From positions 1 through 53,732 of IMG/VR virus record IMGVR_UViG_3300034117_001173: a stretch of 53,732 nucleotides of DNA; one strand, written 5' to 3'. Positions 40,982-48,614 of the stretch are shown here, one piece after another. Position 1 is the stretch's first letter, and each line of letters opens with the position of its first letter. The translations under genes and the position numbers were made by a program. The DNA is from a virus. The notes under the pieces were generated by a model. That model was not told the origin of the DNA, searched no databases, and worked only from the letters and a program-made list of their open reading frames with translations.

Positions 40982-41347
40982 ATGTCTATACTAGGTAATA
41001 ACACACTACCACCACCCCCGACACCCAATAAGGAAGTCCTATTGAAACAAGCGGTATCCCGTATCAAAAATCTTTCCAAGGAATGTTTCAGTAATTTGGT
41101 GAGAACCCAACGAGAAGGTATTGAGATTGTTTGGGAGGACGAAACCCTCACTCCGCAGGAAATAATTGATGAGATGGGGTCGGATGTTTTTAAGATTTTT
41201 CAATTCCATGGGGAGCTTACACAATTTATTCTGATGTTGGCCAAAGGGGATGGAGCAACGGTTGATGTCAAGTATCCCACCCACTCATTTACCGCAAACC
41301 TCAGTGCTGGAACTATCACCGTCCACGATACACTTTACCAACAATAA
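40982..41347 (+). CDS. hypothetical late protein (121 aa)
   Basis: A Pro-rich N-terminus (NNTLPPPPTPNK) is followed by a helical domain and a C-terminal beta hairpin (FTANLSAGTITVHDTLY). Late expressed and next to packaging genes, so perhaps a neck or head-completion protein. No family recognised. Confidence 0.55.
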   Translation: MSILGNNTLPPPPTPNKEVLLKQAVSRIKNLSKECFSNLVRTQREGIEIVWEDETLTPQEIIDEMGSDVFKIFQFHGELTQFILMLAKGDGATVDVKYPTHSFTANLSAGTITVHDTLYQQ

Positions 41348-41351
41348 TTAT

Positions 41352-42377
41352 ATGAAAAAACAACCGACATTGGGAGATATATATGGACAAATGCTGAACA
41401 GTGTTCAAGTCGTTCAAGAGAACGCACAGGAAAACATCAACAAGTCCAAAAAAATTCCCAAGCAATCCAAAAACGCTTTCAACGAAACAAATCCCTTGCA
41501 AAAAGGTGGTCCATCTGAGAAAAGCGGTTATCACAAAGCTTTGAATGATACTTATGATGAGGATGAAGAGCGTAAGTATGCTAATCTTGATAAACTTAAA
41601 GAAAAGTTGAAGAATCCCAATCTTTCTGATAAACAGAAGGAATCTCTTAAAAAAGAAATTGCAAGAATGGAGAGTGGAATCCAAAGAGAGGAAGCGGAAG
41701 AGAGAATTCACAAGGAATCTAAAAAAATTGCAAGAGATAGACTAAATACATTTATGACTAAGAAATCTACATTTGATAAGTTGTTTGAATCCGTTATGGG
41801 TAATAATTTTGACCAGCAAGAGGATGCTCAAGAAGTTGATGCCCTCGGCCTTGGTGATGCTCCCATGGACGATGAGTTTGGAGATGACGAATTCGGTGAC
41901 GATGAAGACCAAGTTACATTTACTCTTGATCGTGCCACAGCACAAAAGCTTCACGATGTTTTGATGGGAGTTCTTGATGGTGGTATGGAAGACGAAGGAG
42001 ATGATCTGGACTTTGATGAAGGCGATGATTTCGGAGGAGACGACGAAATGGATGAAGATAACGAAGAAGAAGATGATTTCTCTTATGACGAAGATGAAGA
42101 GCGCGGAACGTTTCCAACTGACAAGGTTGGTAATGACGGAACCGTAGGTGCCAAGGATGGCAAGGGTGGTGGTCAACAACACAAGCTCCAAGGTCGTAGC
42201 AACAAGGTTAATGGCCGTCCCCAACCAAAAAACCAAAAAACCAAGGTAGTGGGAACCACTGATAAGGTTGGTAATGACGGTGATTATGGTCACGCTCTCC
42301 ACGGTGCAAAGCAACCTGATATGGGCAAGCAGAACAAAGTTTCGGATATTAGACAGGCAGAAGATTTCTTCCGCTAA
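41352..42377 (+). CDS. hypothetical late protein, highly acidic with Gly/Lys-rich end
   Basis: 341 aa from the ATG at 41352, 4 bases after the previous stop (in-frame codons further upstream lie in that gene). The N-terminal half is basic and helical. The centre is extremely acidic (DDEFGDDEFGDDEDQVTF, then EGDDFGGDDEMDEDNEEE). The C-terminus is Gly/Asn/Lys-rich with a repeated TDKVGNDG. The charge layout is like that of prohead scaffold/core proteins, but no homologue is recognised. It ends in a strong terminator. Confidence 0.6.
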   Translation: MKKQPTLGDIYGQMLNSVQVVQENAQENINKSKKIPKQSKNAFNETNPLQKGGPSEKSGYHKALNDTYDEDEERKYANLDKLKEKLKNPNLSDKQKESLKKEIARMESGIQREEAEERIHKESKKIARDRLNTFMTKKSTFDKLFESVMGNNFDQQEDAQEVDALGLGDAPMDDEFGDDEFGDDEDQVTFTLDRATAQKLHDVLMGVLDGGMEDEGDDLDFDEGDDFGGDDEMDEDNEEEDDFSYDEDEERGTFPTDKVGNDGTVGAKDGKGGGQQHKLQGRSNKVNGRPQPKNQKTKVVGTTDKVGNDGDYGHALHGAKQPDMGKQNKVSDIRQAEDFFR

Positions 42378-42402
42378 TATGAATTAAAAAAATAAACCTA
42401 AG

Positions 42403-42434
42403 AAGAGGGGATCGTGATGATTCCCTCTTTTTTT
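42403..42434 (+). terminator. rho-independent terminator
   Basis: AAGAGGG (42403-42409) pairs with CCCTCTT (42423-42429), followed by a run of T. It lies about 25 nt after the 341-aa gene and just before the next late promoter. Confidence 0.85.
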
Positions 42435-42442
42435 GTTAAGTA
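42435..42442 (+). promoter_or_regulatory. late promoter, variant GTTAAGTA
   Basis: GTTAAGTA, 5 nt, ATG (42448). Confidence 0.55.
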
Positions 42443-42447
42443 TTAGC

Positions 42448-42804
42448 ATGAAGTCCTTTCTGGAATTTTTCGAAGAGCGCAATGGTGTGATACTTGAGTA
42501 TCGACACAAGGATGGATTTGGTGACATTAAGCAATCCCTCCACGCCAATAATAAGAAGGGGGGTAATATTACCCGCGATCCCCTGACAAGAAAGATACCA
42601 TGGAACAAAGGACCGTATAAGAAGATCAGAACAGCAGGAGAGATTCTGATTGGGGATGATCTGTTAAAGGAATTGGGACAACTCAATGGTGTGGAATTTA
42701 AAGATGGTAAAGAGATCAAAAGAAAAAACAGTAATCAAATCCTAAAGCTGTTCACCAATCTCCATGGTCAACAATGTGGTAAAATCGTAGAAGTTAAAAA
42801 ATAA
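42448..42804 (+). CDS. hypothetical late protein (118 aa)
   Basis: The ATG at 42448 is set by the promoter spacing. A small basic protein (LTRKIPWNKGPYKKIRTAGE, KDGKEIKRKNSNQIL), possibly DNA-binding. It sits where T4 carries neck and small-terminase genes, but size and sequence do not identify it. Its stop touches the start of the gp14-like gene. Confidence 0.55.
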   Translation: MKSFLEFFEERNGVILEYRHKDGFGDIKQSLHANNKKGGNITRDPLTRKIPWNKGPYKKIRTAGEILIGDDLLKELGQLNGVEFKDGKEIKRKNSNQILKLFTNLHGQQCGKIVEVKK

Positions 42805-43712
42805 TGGGTTGTCCAACAATTCCACTTTCCTGTCTCACTCCTGAAAACATCTTTGCTGGTGTTTATCGCCCCAATTGCGGGGGATTTGCCGATCCTTCCA
42901 ATTTCAAGGCTGAAAGAGCCATATTCAATTCCCAATTTGGGGAGCTTATCAATAATTATGGGGTGGAGATTGATTATTATGTGAACACCTTCAACCCAAA
43001 GGCAATGAACTCCATCTATGGGGAACACACTCTCATGTATTGGCTCGGTCCAACAGTTATCAAAGCATATATCCAGATGGAGAATGCCTCCCCAATTTAT
43101 GCTCTGGCTGGTATGGATTCCCCCGATACTTTGACACTCTATTTACATATTGATGATTTTAATGTCAAATTTGCTGGACTTAGCGTATTTGATGGTGTTT
43201 TAAGAGATGAAAACAATAATCCCATATTAACGGAAGCAGGGGAGCAAATTATTATTGATCAGGAAAATGGTCCATGGGCTTGCGAACCCAAATCACAGGA
43301 TAAGATCAGGGTGACACCATTTGGATGTGATAGGCCGAATGGCAGGGGAGCCAAGATATTTGAGGTTACGGAAGCTCTGGATGAAGATGCCGCTGAACTC
43401 AATCCTGCAATGGGTCATTATGTTTGGAGATTGAAAGCTGTTCGTAGTGAGCATAACTTCACCACCAATGAACCAAGGGAAAATATGAATCATCAAATTG
43501 CTGATAATTCTTTCTTCGGTAAGCTGTCTTCCACGATGTTCCCAGAATTGACGGGAATGTATCCGGGTCTTTCGGCAGCATTTTTGTCGCTATCTTCTGT
43601 TCTGGATGATAACAAGATATACACCGAAAGTTCCGATGAAATCGTGCAAAGGGATGTGTTTCCTCCATCCACGGGAGGTAGTGATGGTAGTGTATATGGG
43701 AATTATTTCTAA
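42804..43712 (+). CDS. 14: neck protein, gp14-like
   Basis: A 302-aa protein. The segment INNYGVEIDYYVNTFNPKAM, then NSIYGEH, resembles T4 gp14 (256 aa) '[22 protein letters not shown]', and the following DTLTLYLHIDDF matches its beta-strand after the insertion. gp14 joins head and tail in the collar. The location, just before terminase large subunit, agrees with the T4 order 13-14-15-16-17. Similarity is moderate, so the name is probable rather than certain. The promoter for terminase overlaps its stop. Confidence 0.6.
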   Translation: MGCPTIPLSCLTPENIFAGVYRPNCGGFADPSNFKAERAIFNSQFGELINNYGVEIDYYVNTFNPKAMNSIYGEHTLMYWLGPTVIKAYIQMENASPIYALAGMDSPDTLTLYLHIDDFNVKFAGLSVFDGVLRDENNNPILTEAGEQIIIDQENGPWACEPKSQDKIRVTPFGCDRPNGRGAKIFEVTEALDEDAAELNPAMGHYVWRLKAVRSEHNFTTNEPRENMNHQIADNSFFGKLSSTMFPELTGMYPGLSAAFLSLSSVLDDNKIYTESSDEIVQRDVFPPSTGGSDGSVYGNYF

Positions 43713-43715
43713 ATA
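43708..43715 (+). promoter_or_regulatory. late promoter of the terminase N-part gene
   Basis: TCTAAATA, 6 nt, ATG (43722). It contains the TAA stop of the neck gene. Confidence 0.6.
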
Positions 43716-43721
43716 GGTAAT

Positions 43722-44081
43722 ATGGGTAGGAAAAAAGATACATATATGGGCAATCCTAATTTGCCCACAGCTAGTGCTACATTCGAATATACACCAGAGA
43801 TGGTGGCTGAGATTGCCAAGTGTCGGGATGATATTTTATATTTTGCTGAAAATTATTTCTATATCATTGAGCCGGATTTAGGTAAGATTAAAATACCGTT
43901 GTTACCATATCAGAAGCGGTTGCTGAACGCATTTAGAGATAACAGATTTAATATTGTCAACTCATCTCGTCAATCGGGAAAATGTTTTGTTGGTGATACT
44001 AAAATAAAAATACGAAACAAAAAAACAGGTGAAATAGAAGAAGTTGAAGCTGAAAAGTTTTACAATTCTATTAAAAAATAG
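43722..44081 (+). CDS. 17: terminase large subunit gp17, N-extein fused to split-intein N part
   Basis: A 119-aa product. Residues 1-87 are the start of a T4 gp17-type packaging ATPase (LPYQKRLLNAFRDNRFNIVN, then SSRQSGK). Residue 88 is Cys, and residues 88-119 are an intein N-terminal fragment with the block A pattern CFVGDTKIKIRNKKTGEIEE. The protein stops after only 32 intein residues. The break falls inside Walker A (SRQSGK then TT), so the ATPase exists only after trans-splicing with the product of 45363. No full terminase gene is present elsewhere in the window. Confidence 0.9.
   Translation: MGRKKDTYMGNPNLPTASATFEYTPEMVAEIAKCRDDILYFAENYFYIIEPDLGKIKIPLLPYQKRLLNAFRDNRFNIVNSSRQSGKCFVGDTKIKIRNKKTGEIEEVEAEKFYNSIKK
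43983..44078 (+). other. split intein, N-terminal fragment (32 aa)
   Basis: Begins with the nucleophile Cys directly after Gly-Lys of the P-loop and contains block A only. Block B is on the C fragment. This early break is like that of the AceL-TerL type of atypically split inteins, which are also in phage terminases. Confidence 0.85.
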
Positions 44082-44101
44082 ACAAATATCTAAGCGATTA
44101 G

Positions 44102-44109
44102 ACTAAATA
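44102..44109 (+). promoter_or_regulatory. late promoter of the homing endonuclease
   Basis: GACTAAATA, 5 nt, ATG (44115), 20 nt after the stop of the terminase N-part gene. Confidence 0.65.
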
Positions 44110-44114
44110 TATAC

Positions 44115-45362
44115 ATGACGAACAAAACATGTATAATTACTGGAAAATTATTGTCAGATGGAAAAAAGTGGAAGGGTTGTCATAGTAGAACCTTGTTTTT
44201 TATATATAAAGATAATAAATTTGATTTAGAAAAAACTAAAGAAGATGTTGAAAATAACTTGATATATATTGACGAGTATGATGAATATTATTCTTGTTGG
44301 AGAGCAGCATCCAGATCATTGGGAATGAGATACAATCTGAGTGAAGTTGATAAAATATCTCTCTATGAAAAATATTTTAAACCGAATAGTAAATGTAAAA
44401 AACATGATTGTAATAATCAAGTTCCTTATGATTTTTTGAAGTATAATACTTGTTGTTTGTTGCATTATAATCAAAATTTGAAAAGTTTAAAATTAAAAGA
44501 TTTTAAATACACCTGTTTAGAAGATGGGAATACATTCACAAGAATAAATCGCTTGACTAGACACCTCAAAGGTGTGCTAAACATCGATCCAGAAGATTAT
44601 TATAAAAAACATATTAAAAAATGTGATAGTGAGGGATTTTGTAAATGGTGTAAAACCCCAACACGATTTAAAAATGTGCGAGATGGATACGATAAATTTT
44701 GCTACAACACATCTTGTAATGTTTTGTGGTATAATAAACATGAAAATCGCGCTAAAAATTGCGCTGAAAAGATTAGAAAAACACATTTAATCGGGGATCG
44801 TTTACCATCTCAAGAGGGATATTGGTTAAAACGAGGACATACGCAAGAGGAGGCTTATAAAAAAGTTAGAGAAACACAAGCCACCAACGCTGTTGACTCT
44901 ATCATGGAAAGAAAGAAATGCTCATTGGAAGAAGCAGTTCAAATTAGAGCTGAAATAACCGATAAATGGTTGAAATCATTTAAGAGAATGAATTATTCAA
45001 TGATTTCACAGAAATTGTTTGTTGAGGTTTGGAAAAGAGTGAAAGATAAATATAAAAATATTTACTTCGCAACATTAAACAATGGAGAGATTGTCAACGA
45101 TGGTAAAAATCATGAGTTTAGGGTGAAAACATTTAGATCAAGTAGAAAAATAGATTTTTATATCAAAGATATTAATAAATGCATCGAATTTGACGGGACA
45201 TATTGGCATGGGAAAAAAGGTAAAGGGGCTTCTGAAGAATTATTAAGGGAAAGTGAAATAATTGGAACGTTGGGGTGTAAAGTTTTACACGTTAAAGAAA
45301 AAGATTTCAATAATGATAATGAAAAAATCATAGAAGATTGTGTAAATTTTTTAAATAGTTAA
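44115..45362 (+). CDS. free-standing Vsr/EDxHD-type homing endonuclease
   Basis: A 415-aa protein located between the two terminase halves. The C-terminal nuclease domain has RKIDFYI (Asp), CIEFDGTYWHG and LHVKEKDF, the Vsr-like fold of the homing endonuclease family described in fractured split-intein genes. The middle has zinc-finger-like Cys/His groups (FCKWCKTP ... FCYNTSCNVLWYNKH) and a RINRLTRHLKG element like MucR/Ros-type DNA-binding parts. It probably cuts intein-less terminase alleles so that the whole insert is copied in. Strongly A/T-rich compared with the flanking late genes. Its stop abuts the ATG of the terminase C part. Confidence 0.85.
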   Translation: MTNKTCIITGKLLSDGKKWKGCHSRTLFFIYKDNKFDLEKTKEDVENNLIYIDEYDEYYSCWRAASRSLGMRYNLSEVDKISLYEKYFKPNSKCKKHDCNNQVPYDFLKYNTCCLLHYNQNLKSLKLKDFKYTCLEDGNTFTRINRLTRHLKGVLNIDPEDYYKKHIKKCDSEGFCKWCKTPTRFKNVRDGYDKFCYNTSCNVLWYNKHENRAKNCAEKIRKTHLIGDRLPSQEGYWLKRGHTQEEAYKKVRETQATNAVDSIMERKKCSLEEAVQIRAEITDKWLKSFKRMNYSMISQKLFVEVWKRVKDKYKNIYFATLNNGEIVNDGKNHEFRVKTFRSSRKIDFYIKDINKCIEFDGTYWHGKKGKGASEELLRESEIIGTLGCKVLHVKEKDFNNDNEKIIEDCVNFLNS

Positions 45363-45707
45363 ATGGGGAAGATAATAGAAACCATAGATTTAACTGATTA
45401 TGAAATCTGGACTGATTCTGGGTGGCACGACTTGACACATCTTCATAAGACAGTTGTATATGATGTGTGGATCATAACAACCGAAAATTTTCAATTAGAA
45501 TGTGCTGATGAACACATAATTTTTAAAAATTCTGATTATGAGGAAGTTTTTTGTGAGAACTTGAATATTGGTGATAATATTTGGACGGAAAACGGTCTTG
45601 AAGCGGTTTTATCAATTGTTAAGACTGATCGTAGCGAACATATGTATGATGCGACTGTGGATAGCGAAGATCATCGAATTTTCACTAACGGTATTTTAAG
45701 TCATAAT
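45363..45707 (+). other. split intein, C-terminal fragment (115 aa)
   Basis: Residues 1-115 of the second terminase gene. It includes block B (ELECADEHIIF region, His present), block F (MYDATVDSEDHRIF) and block G ending ILSHN, followed by Thr as the +1 residue. Penultimate His and terminal Asn are intact, so splicing should be active. Confidence 0.85.
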
Positions 45708-47225
45708 ACCACATGTCTAACCATATTAGCCCTACATGAGACTTGTTTTAAGGATTATAGAAACACTATAATCGTTGCCAACAAAGAAGACACCGCGAAA
45801 ATGATTTTCAAGCGTGTTAAATTAGCATATGAGGAATTGCCCAACTGGTTGAAACCCGGAGTTAAAACATGGGGTCAGGAAAGCACCGAATTTTCAAATG
45901 GTTCAACCATCGGGATTGCAACGACAAGTAGTTCAACTGCGAGAGGAAGCACTATTCAATGCCTCTTACTTGACGAATTGGCGTGGGTTGATCCCGATAG
46001 TTTGGTGGTTGATTTCATGTCTTCTGTCCTACCAACCATCTCCAGAGCAAAAACATCTAAAATATTAATCACTTCAACTCCCAGAGGAAAAGATAATGTT
46101 TTTTATAAAATGTTTGCAGATGCGTTGAAAAAAGGAACTGATGGGTGGAACGAATTTCACGCTGAAACGATCACTTGGGAGGAGGTTCCGGGTAGAGACG
46201 AAGCATGGAAATTGAAAGAAGTTGCTCGTTTAGGATCATATGAATTATTTGAACAGGAATATAATTGTCATTTTGTTGACAATAGTGAATCATCGTTGGA
46301 CGAAGCATTGTTCGATAAACTTAAAATCGATTGTAAATCACCGCTCCACATCCTAAAAGACGGTAAATATAAAATATGGGAAGAATACGATCCTGAGAAA
46401 ATTTATGTCATTGGGGGAGACGTTTCCGAAGGTGTTGGGTTGGATGCATCGGTTTTAGAAGTCCTTGACATCACAAACCCCAATGAAATCATACAAGTTG
46501 CGGAATATCATAATAATATGATCGGCCCATCGGAATTTACCAATGAAGTTGTTGAAATTTGTGGGCATTGGGGAAATCCTTTGCTATTGATTGAGCGCAA
46601 CAACCAAGGAACCGGAGTATGTGATACCTTGGCAAATACACATATGTATCAGAATCTTGTGTCTTGGGGAGCCAAGGAAGCGCATAAGAACAAGCAGAAT
46701 GGTATGATTTCCCACATCAATACCAAATACAAAGCGGTTCTCAACCAGAGATATTTTGTTAATGAAGCGCAATCCGTGGTATTCCGCAACATCGACACCC
46801 TGAAAGAGTTCAAGATGTTTGTGCGATACCCAAATGGCTCTTGGAAAGCCAAAAGCGGGGAACATGATGACCGTGTGATGGCATTTGTGTGGGCATTGAT
46901 GGCTCTTTACAAGGATATAACTGAATTGTATTTTGAAGTTGAGGAACTGGATGATTGTGATAAACCTTTACGCATAAAACCCATCGATCAGGGACTTCAC
47001 CAATACAGATCATCCACATCCATATACACGAATGAAGAGGTTGACAAGATTGAACACTCCAATATCTCTCCCATGCTCTTCGGAGGATTTGGGGGTGCTG
47101 CTGTCAGCGACATGGCGGAATTGGAAGCTGCGGGTTGGGCTTTACCAGATCATTCGGTGTTCTCCAATCCCGAAAGGAATATCTCTTCCGATCAATGGGC
47201 AGCAATGGAGAAATATTTCGGTTGA
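45363..47225 (+). CDS. 17: terminase large subunit gp17, intein C part fused to C-extein
   Basis: A 620-aa product: 115 aa of intein followed by 505 aa of terminase. The extein starts TTCLTILALHE, which completes Walker A. Walker B is QCLLLDELAWVD, and the coupling motif is LITSTPRG. The RuvC-like nuclease has GGDVSEGVGLD, LLIERNNQG and GEHDDRVMA, giving the three acidic residues. The joined protein would be 592 aa against 610 for T4 gp17. It packages DNA into the prohead and cuts it at the end. The gene starts immediately at the endonuclease stop codon with no promoter of its own. Confidence 0.92.
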   Translation: MGKIIETIDLTDYEIWTDSGWHDLTHLHKTVVYDVWIITTENFQLECADEHIIFKNSDYEEVFCENLNIGDNIWTENGLEAVLSIVKTDRSEHMYDATVDSEDHRIFTNGILSHNTTCLTILALHETCFKDYRNTIIVANKEDTAKMIFKRVKLAYEELPNWLKPGVKTWGQESTEFSNGSTIGIATTSSSTARGSTIQCLLLDELAWVDPDSLVVDFMSSVLPTISRAKTSKILITSTPRGKDNVFYKMFADALKKGTDGWNEFHAETITWEEVPGRDEAWKLKEVARLGSYELFEQEYNCHFVDNSESSLDEALFDKLKIDCKSPLHILKDGKYKIWEEYDPEKIYVIGGDVSEGVGLDASVLEVLDITNPNEIIQVAEYHNNMIGPSEFTNEVVEICGHWGNPLLLIERNNQGTGVCDTLANTHMYQNLVSWGAKEAHKNKQNGMISHINTKYKAVLNQRYFVNEAQSVVFRNIDTLKEFKMFVRYPNGSWKAKSGEHDDRVMAFVWALMALYKDITELYFEVEELDDCDKPLRIKPIDQGLHQYRSSTSIYTNEEVDKIEHSNISPMLFGGFGGAAVSDMAELEAAGWALPDHSVFSNPERNISSDQWAAMEKYFG

Positions 47226-47255
47226 TTTTGTGTGTTTTCATGCTAACGTGAAAGT

Positions 47256-47762
47256 GTGAAATGTTATGAAAATTACATCACCGATCTAAAAGATGATGAA
47301 GTGTTTGTGTTCACTTCGAATTTATTGGGGTGGCACGGGGCCGGATCAGCGGGATATGCATCTTTTGGAGAAATTGGTAACGTTTGGAGAAAATACGATT
47401 ACCATTTAAAAGAGAATGGGTGGAAAGGTCGATGGAATGTGAAGGGTTGTGCTGAAGGTATCCAAGAAGGGCGAGAGGGTAAATCATATGCAATCCCATC
47501 CGTCACGAAAGCGGGAGCCAAACGATCCATACCAAAAAAACAATTAAAACAAAATATCCAAAGGTTTTACCGATTTGCGGAGAATAATCCAAAGTGGAAA
47601 TTCTATGTCGCGCAGGATGCGAAGTTGGGATATAATGGTTATGATGTGGATGAAATGGTGGAAATGTGGGCAGTTGAATATCCTCCCGATAATGTTTATT
47701 TTTATAAACCATTCTATGATCTGTTAAAGGAGCGTTTCCCATTAAATATGTTTAGTGAGTAA
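47256..47762 (+). CDS. A1S_2505-type phage protein
   Basis: A 168-aa protein from a GTG at 47256. It matches the phage family with 'vFVFgsNl.G.HGaGaA..A' near the N-terminus (EVFVFTSNLLGWHGAGSAGY), then EGREGKSYAIPSVTKAG, and a helix plus strand before AQDAKLGYNGYDVDEM. The Gly-rich loops recall macro-type nucleotide-binding folds, but a ligand is not known. It lies in an unusual place for this family, between terminase and sheath. Its end overlaps the next start. Confidence 0.7.
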   Translation: MKCYENYITDLKDDEVFVFTSNLLGWHGAGSAGYASFGEIGNVWRKYDYHLKENGWKGRWNVKGCAEGIQEGREGKSYAIPSVTKAGAKRSIPKKQLKQNIQRFYRFAENNPKWKFYVAQDAKLGYNGYDVDEMVEMWAVEYPPDNVYFYKPFYDLLKERFPLNMFSE

Positions 47763-48363
47763 TACAGAGGTCCGACAATCGTTCTTAAATCGCAGCAGGA
47801 AGGATAAATTCCTTCTCGTTTTCGATTTGCCCCCAATTTTAAAGAGAATCCAATCCAATTACACAAGGAATGACAATACCATCATTCCCGATAGTGTGCA
47901 ATTCAGCATCTATGGGACGATGGTTCCGGGATTGACCATTAAAGCGATTGCCACCCGATATGCGGGAGATACGCTTTATGTGTCAAGCCATAGCAAAGAC
48001 CCTTATCCTCCCGTAAATGTCAAATTCAAAGTGGATAGCGGATATAATAATTATTGGGTAATTTACCAATGGCTGAATCTACAACATGACCAAAAGACGG
48101 GTCAATTCAATGAAAAGGGTATTATAGTGGATGGTAATTTTTCGGATTATCAGACGGATATTACGATGTATGGATTGGATGAATATGATAATAAAGTAAT
48201 TCAATTTAAATATACGAAAGCTTTTGTAACATCAATCGATGAATTAGCATTCTCTCAGAATGAGACGGGTGAAATGGAGATTGAAAGCGGATTTACTTTT
48301 GTTTTCTCACAAATGCACATCAATTTACTGGGATGTGATAGATATAATCAGACTCTGAGTTGA
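47755..48363 (+). CDS. hypothetical late protein, possibly tail-tube-like
   Basis: A 202-aa protein from a GTG overlapping the previous stop. The pattern of a strand with Pro-Gly turn (MVPGLTIKAIATRYAGDTLY), a second strand (PPVNVKFKVDSGYNNYW) and helix (VIYQWLNLQHDQ) is like that of gp19-type tube proteins and tail terminators. It could be a tail completion or tube-capping protein. The evidence is the strand order only. Confidence 0.5.
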   Translation: MSNTEVRQSFLNRSRKDKFLLVFDLPPILKRIQSNYTRNDNTIIPDSVQFSIYGTMVPGLTIKAIATRYAGDTLYVSSHSKDPYPPVNVKFKVDSGYNNYWVIYQWLNLQHDQKTGQFNEKGIIVDGNFSDYQTDITMYGLDEYDNKVIQFKYTKAFVTSIDELAFSQNETGEMEIESGFTFVFSQMHINLLGCDRYNQTLS

Positions 48364-48393
48364 CATTTCAATTTTTCAAGGTAAAGTAATTCC

Positions 48394-48564
48394 ATGGAAA
48401 ATATATTTTTAGGAAAATTACCAACAATGGTTCAAGGAGAAGAACCATTGGGTGCAGAATTGATAGCCAAATTGGAAAAATATGCAGAAGATAATAAATT
48501 ACCGTCTTTCAAGATTGTCGAGGATGTTGATGGAAATTCTGTGGCAGAGATGATTGAAAAATAG
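48394..48564 (+). CDS. small hypothetical protein (56 aa)
   Basis: A short intact frame (MENIFLGKLPTMVQGEEPLG ...) ending in EMIEK. An AAGG-like sequence lies about 12 nt before the ATG. Codon use and acidic/helical character resemble the neighbours. It fills most of the 250-nt gap before the sheath gene. Function unknown. Confidence 0.5.
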   Translation: MENIFLGKLPTMVQGEEPLGAELIAKLEKYAEDNKLPSFKIVEDVDGNSVAEMIEK

Positions 48565-48601
48565 TGTGTTTTATAGAATAACAAATTTTCAGCCATAAAT
48601 T

Positions 48602-48609
48602 GCTAAATA
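48602..48609 (+). promoter_or_regulatory. late promoter of the tail sheath gene
   Basis: GCTAAATA, 5 nt, ATG (48615). Confidence 0.7.
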
Positions 48610-48614
48610 GTAAT

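Noticed and set aside
44115-45362. Group I intron containing the endonuclease
   Set aside because: The flanking coding parts carry intein motifs (Cys start, block B, HN end) and each half ends or begins with its own stop or start codon. No intron splice is needed to explain the arrangement.
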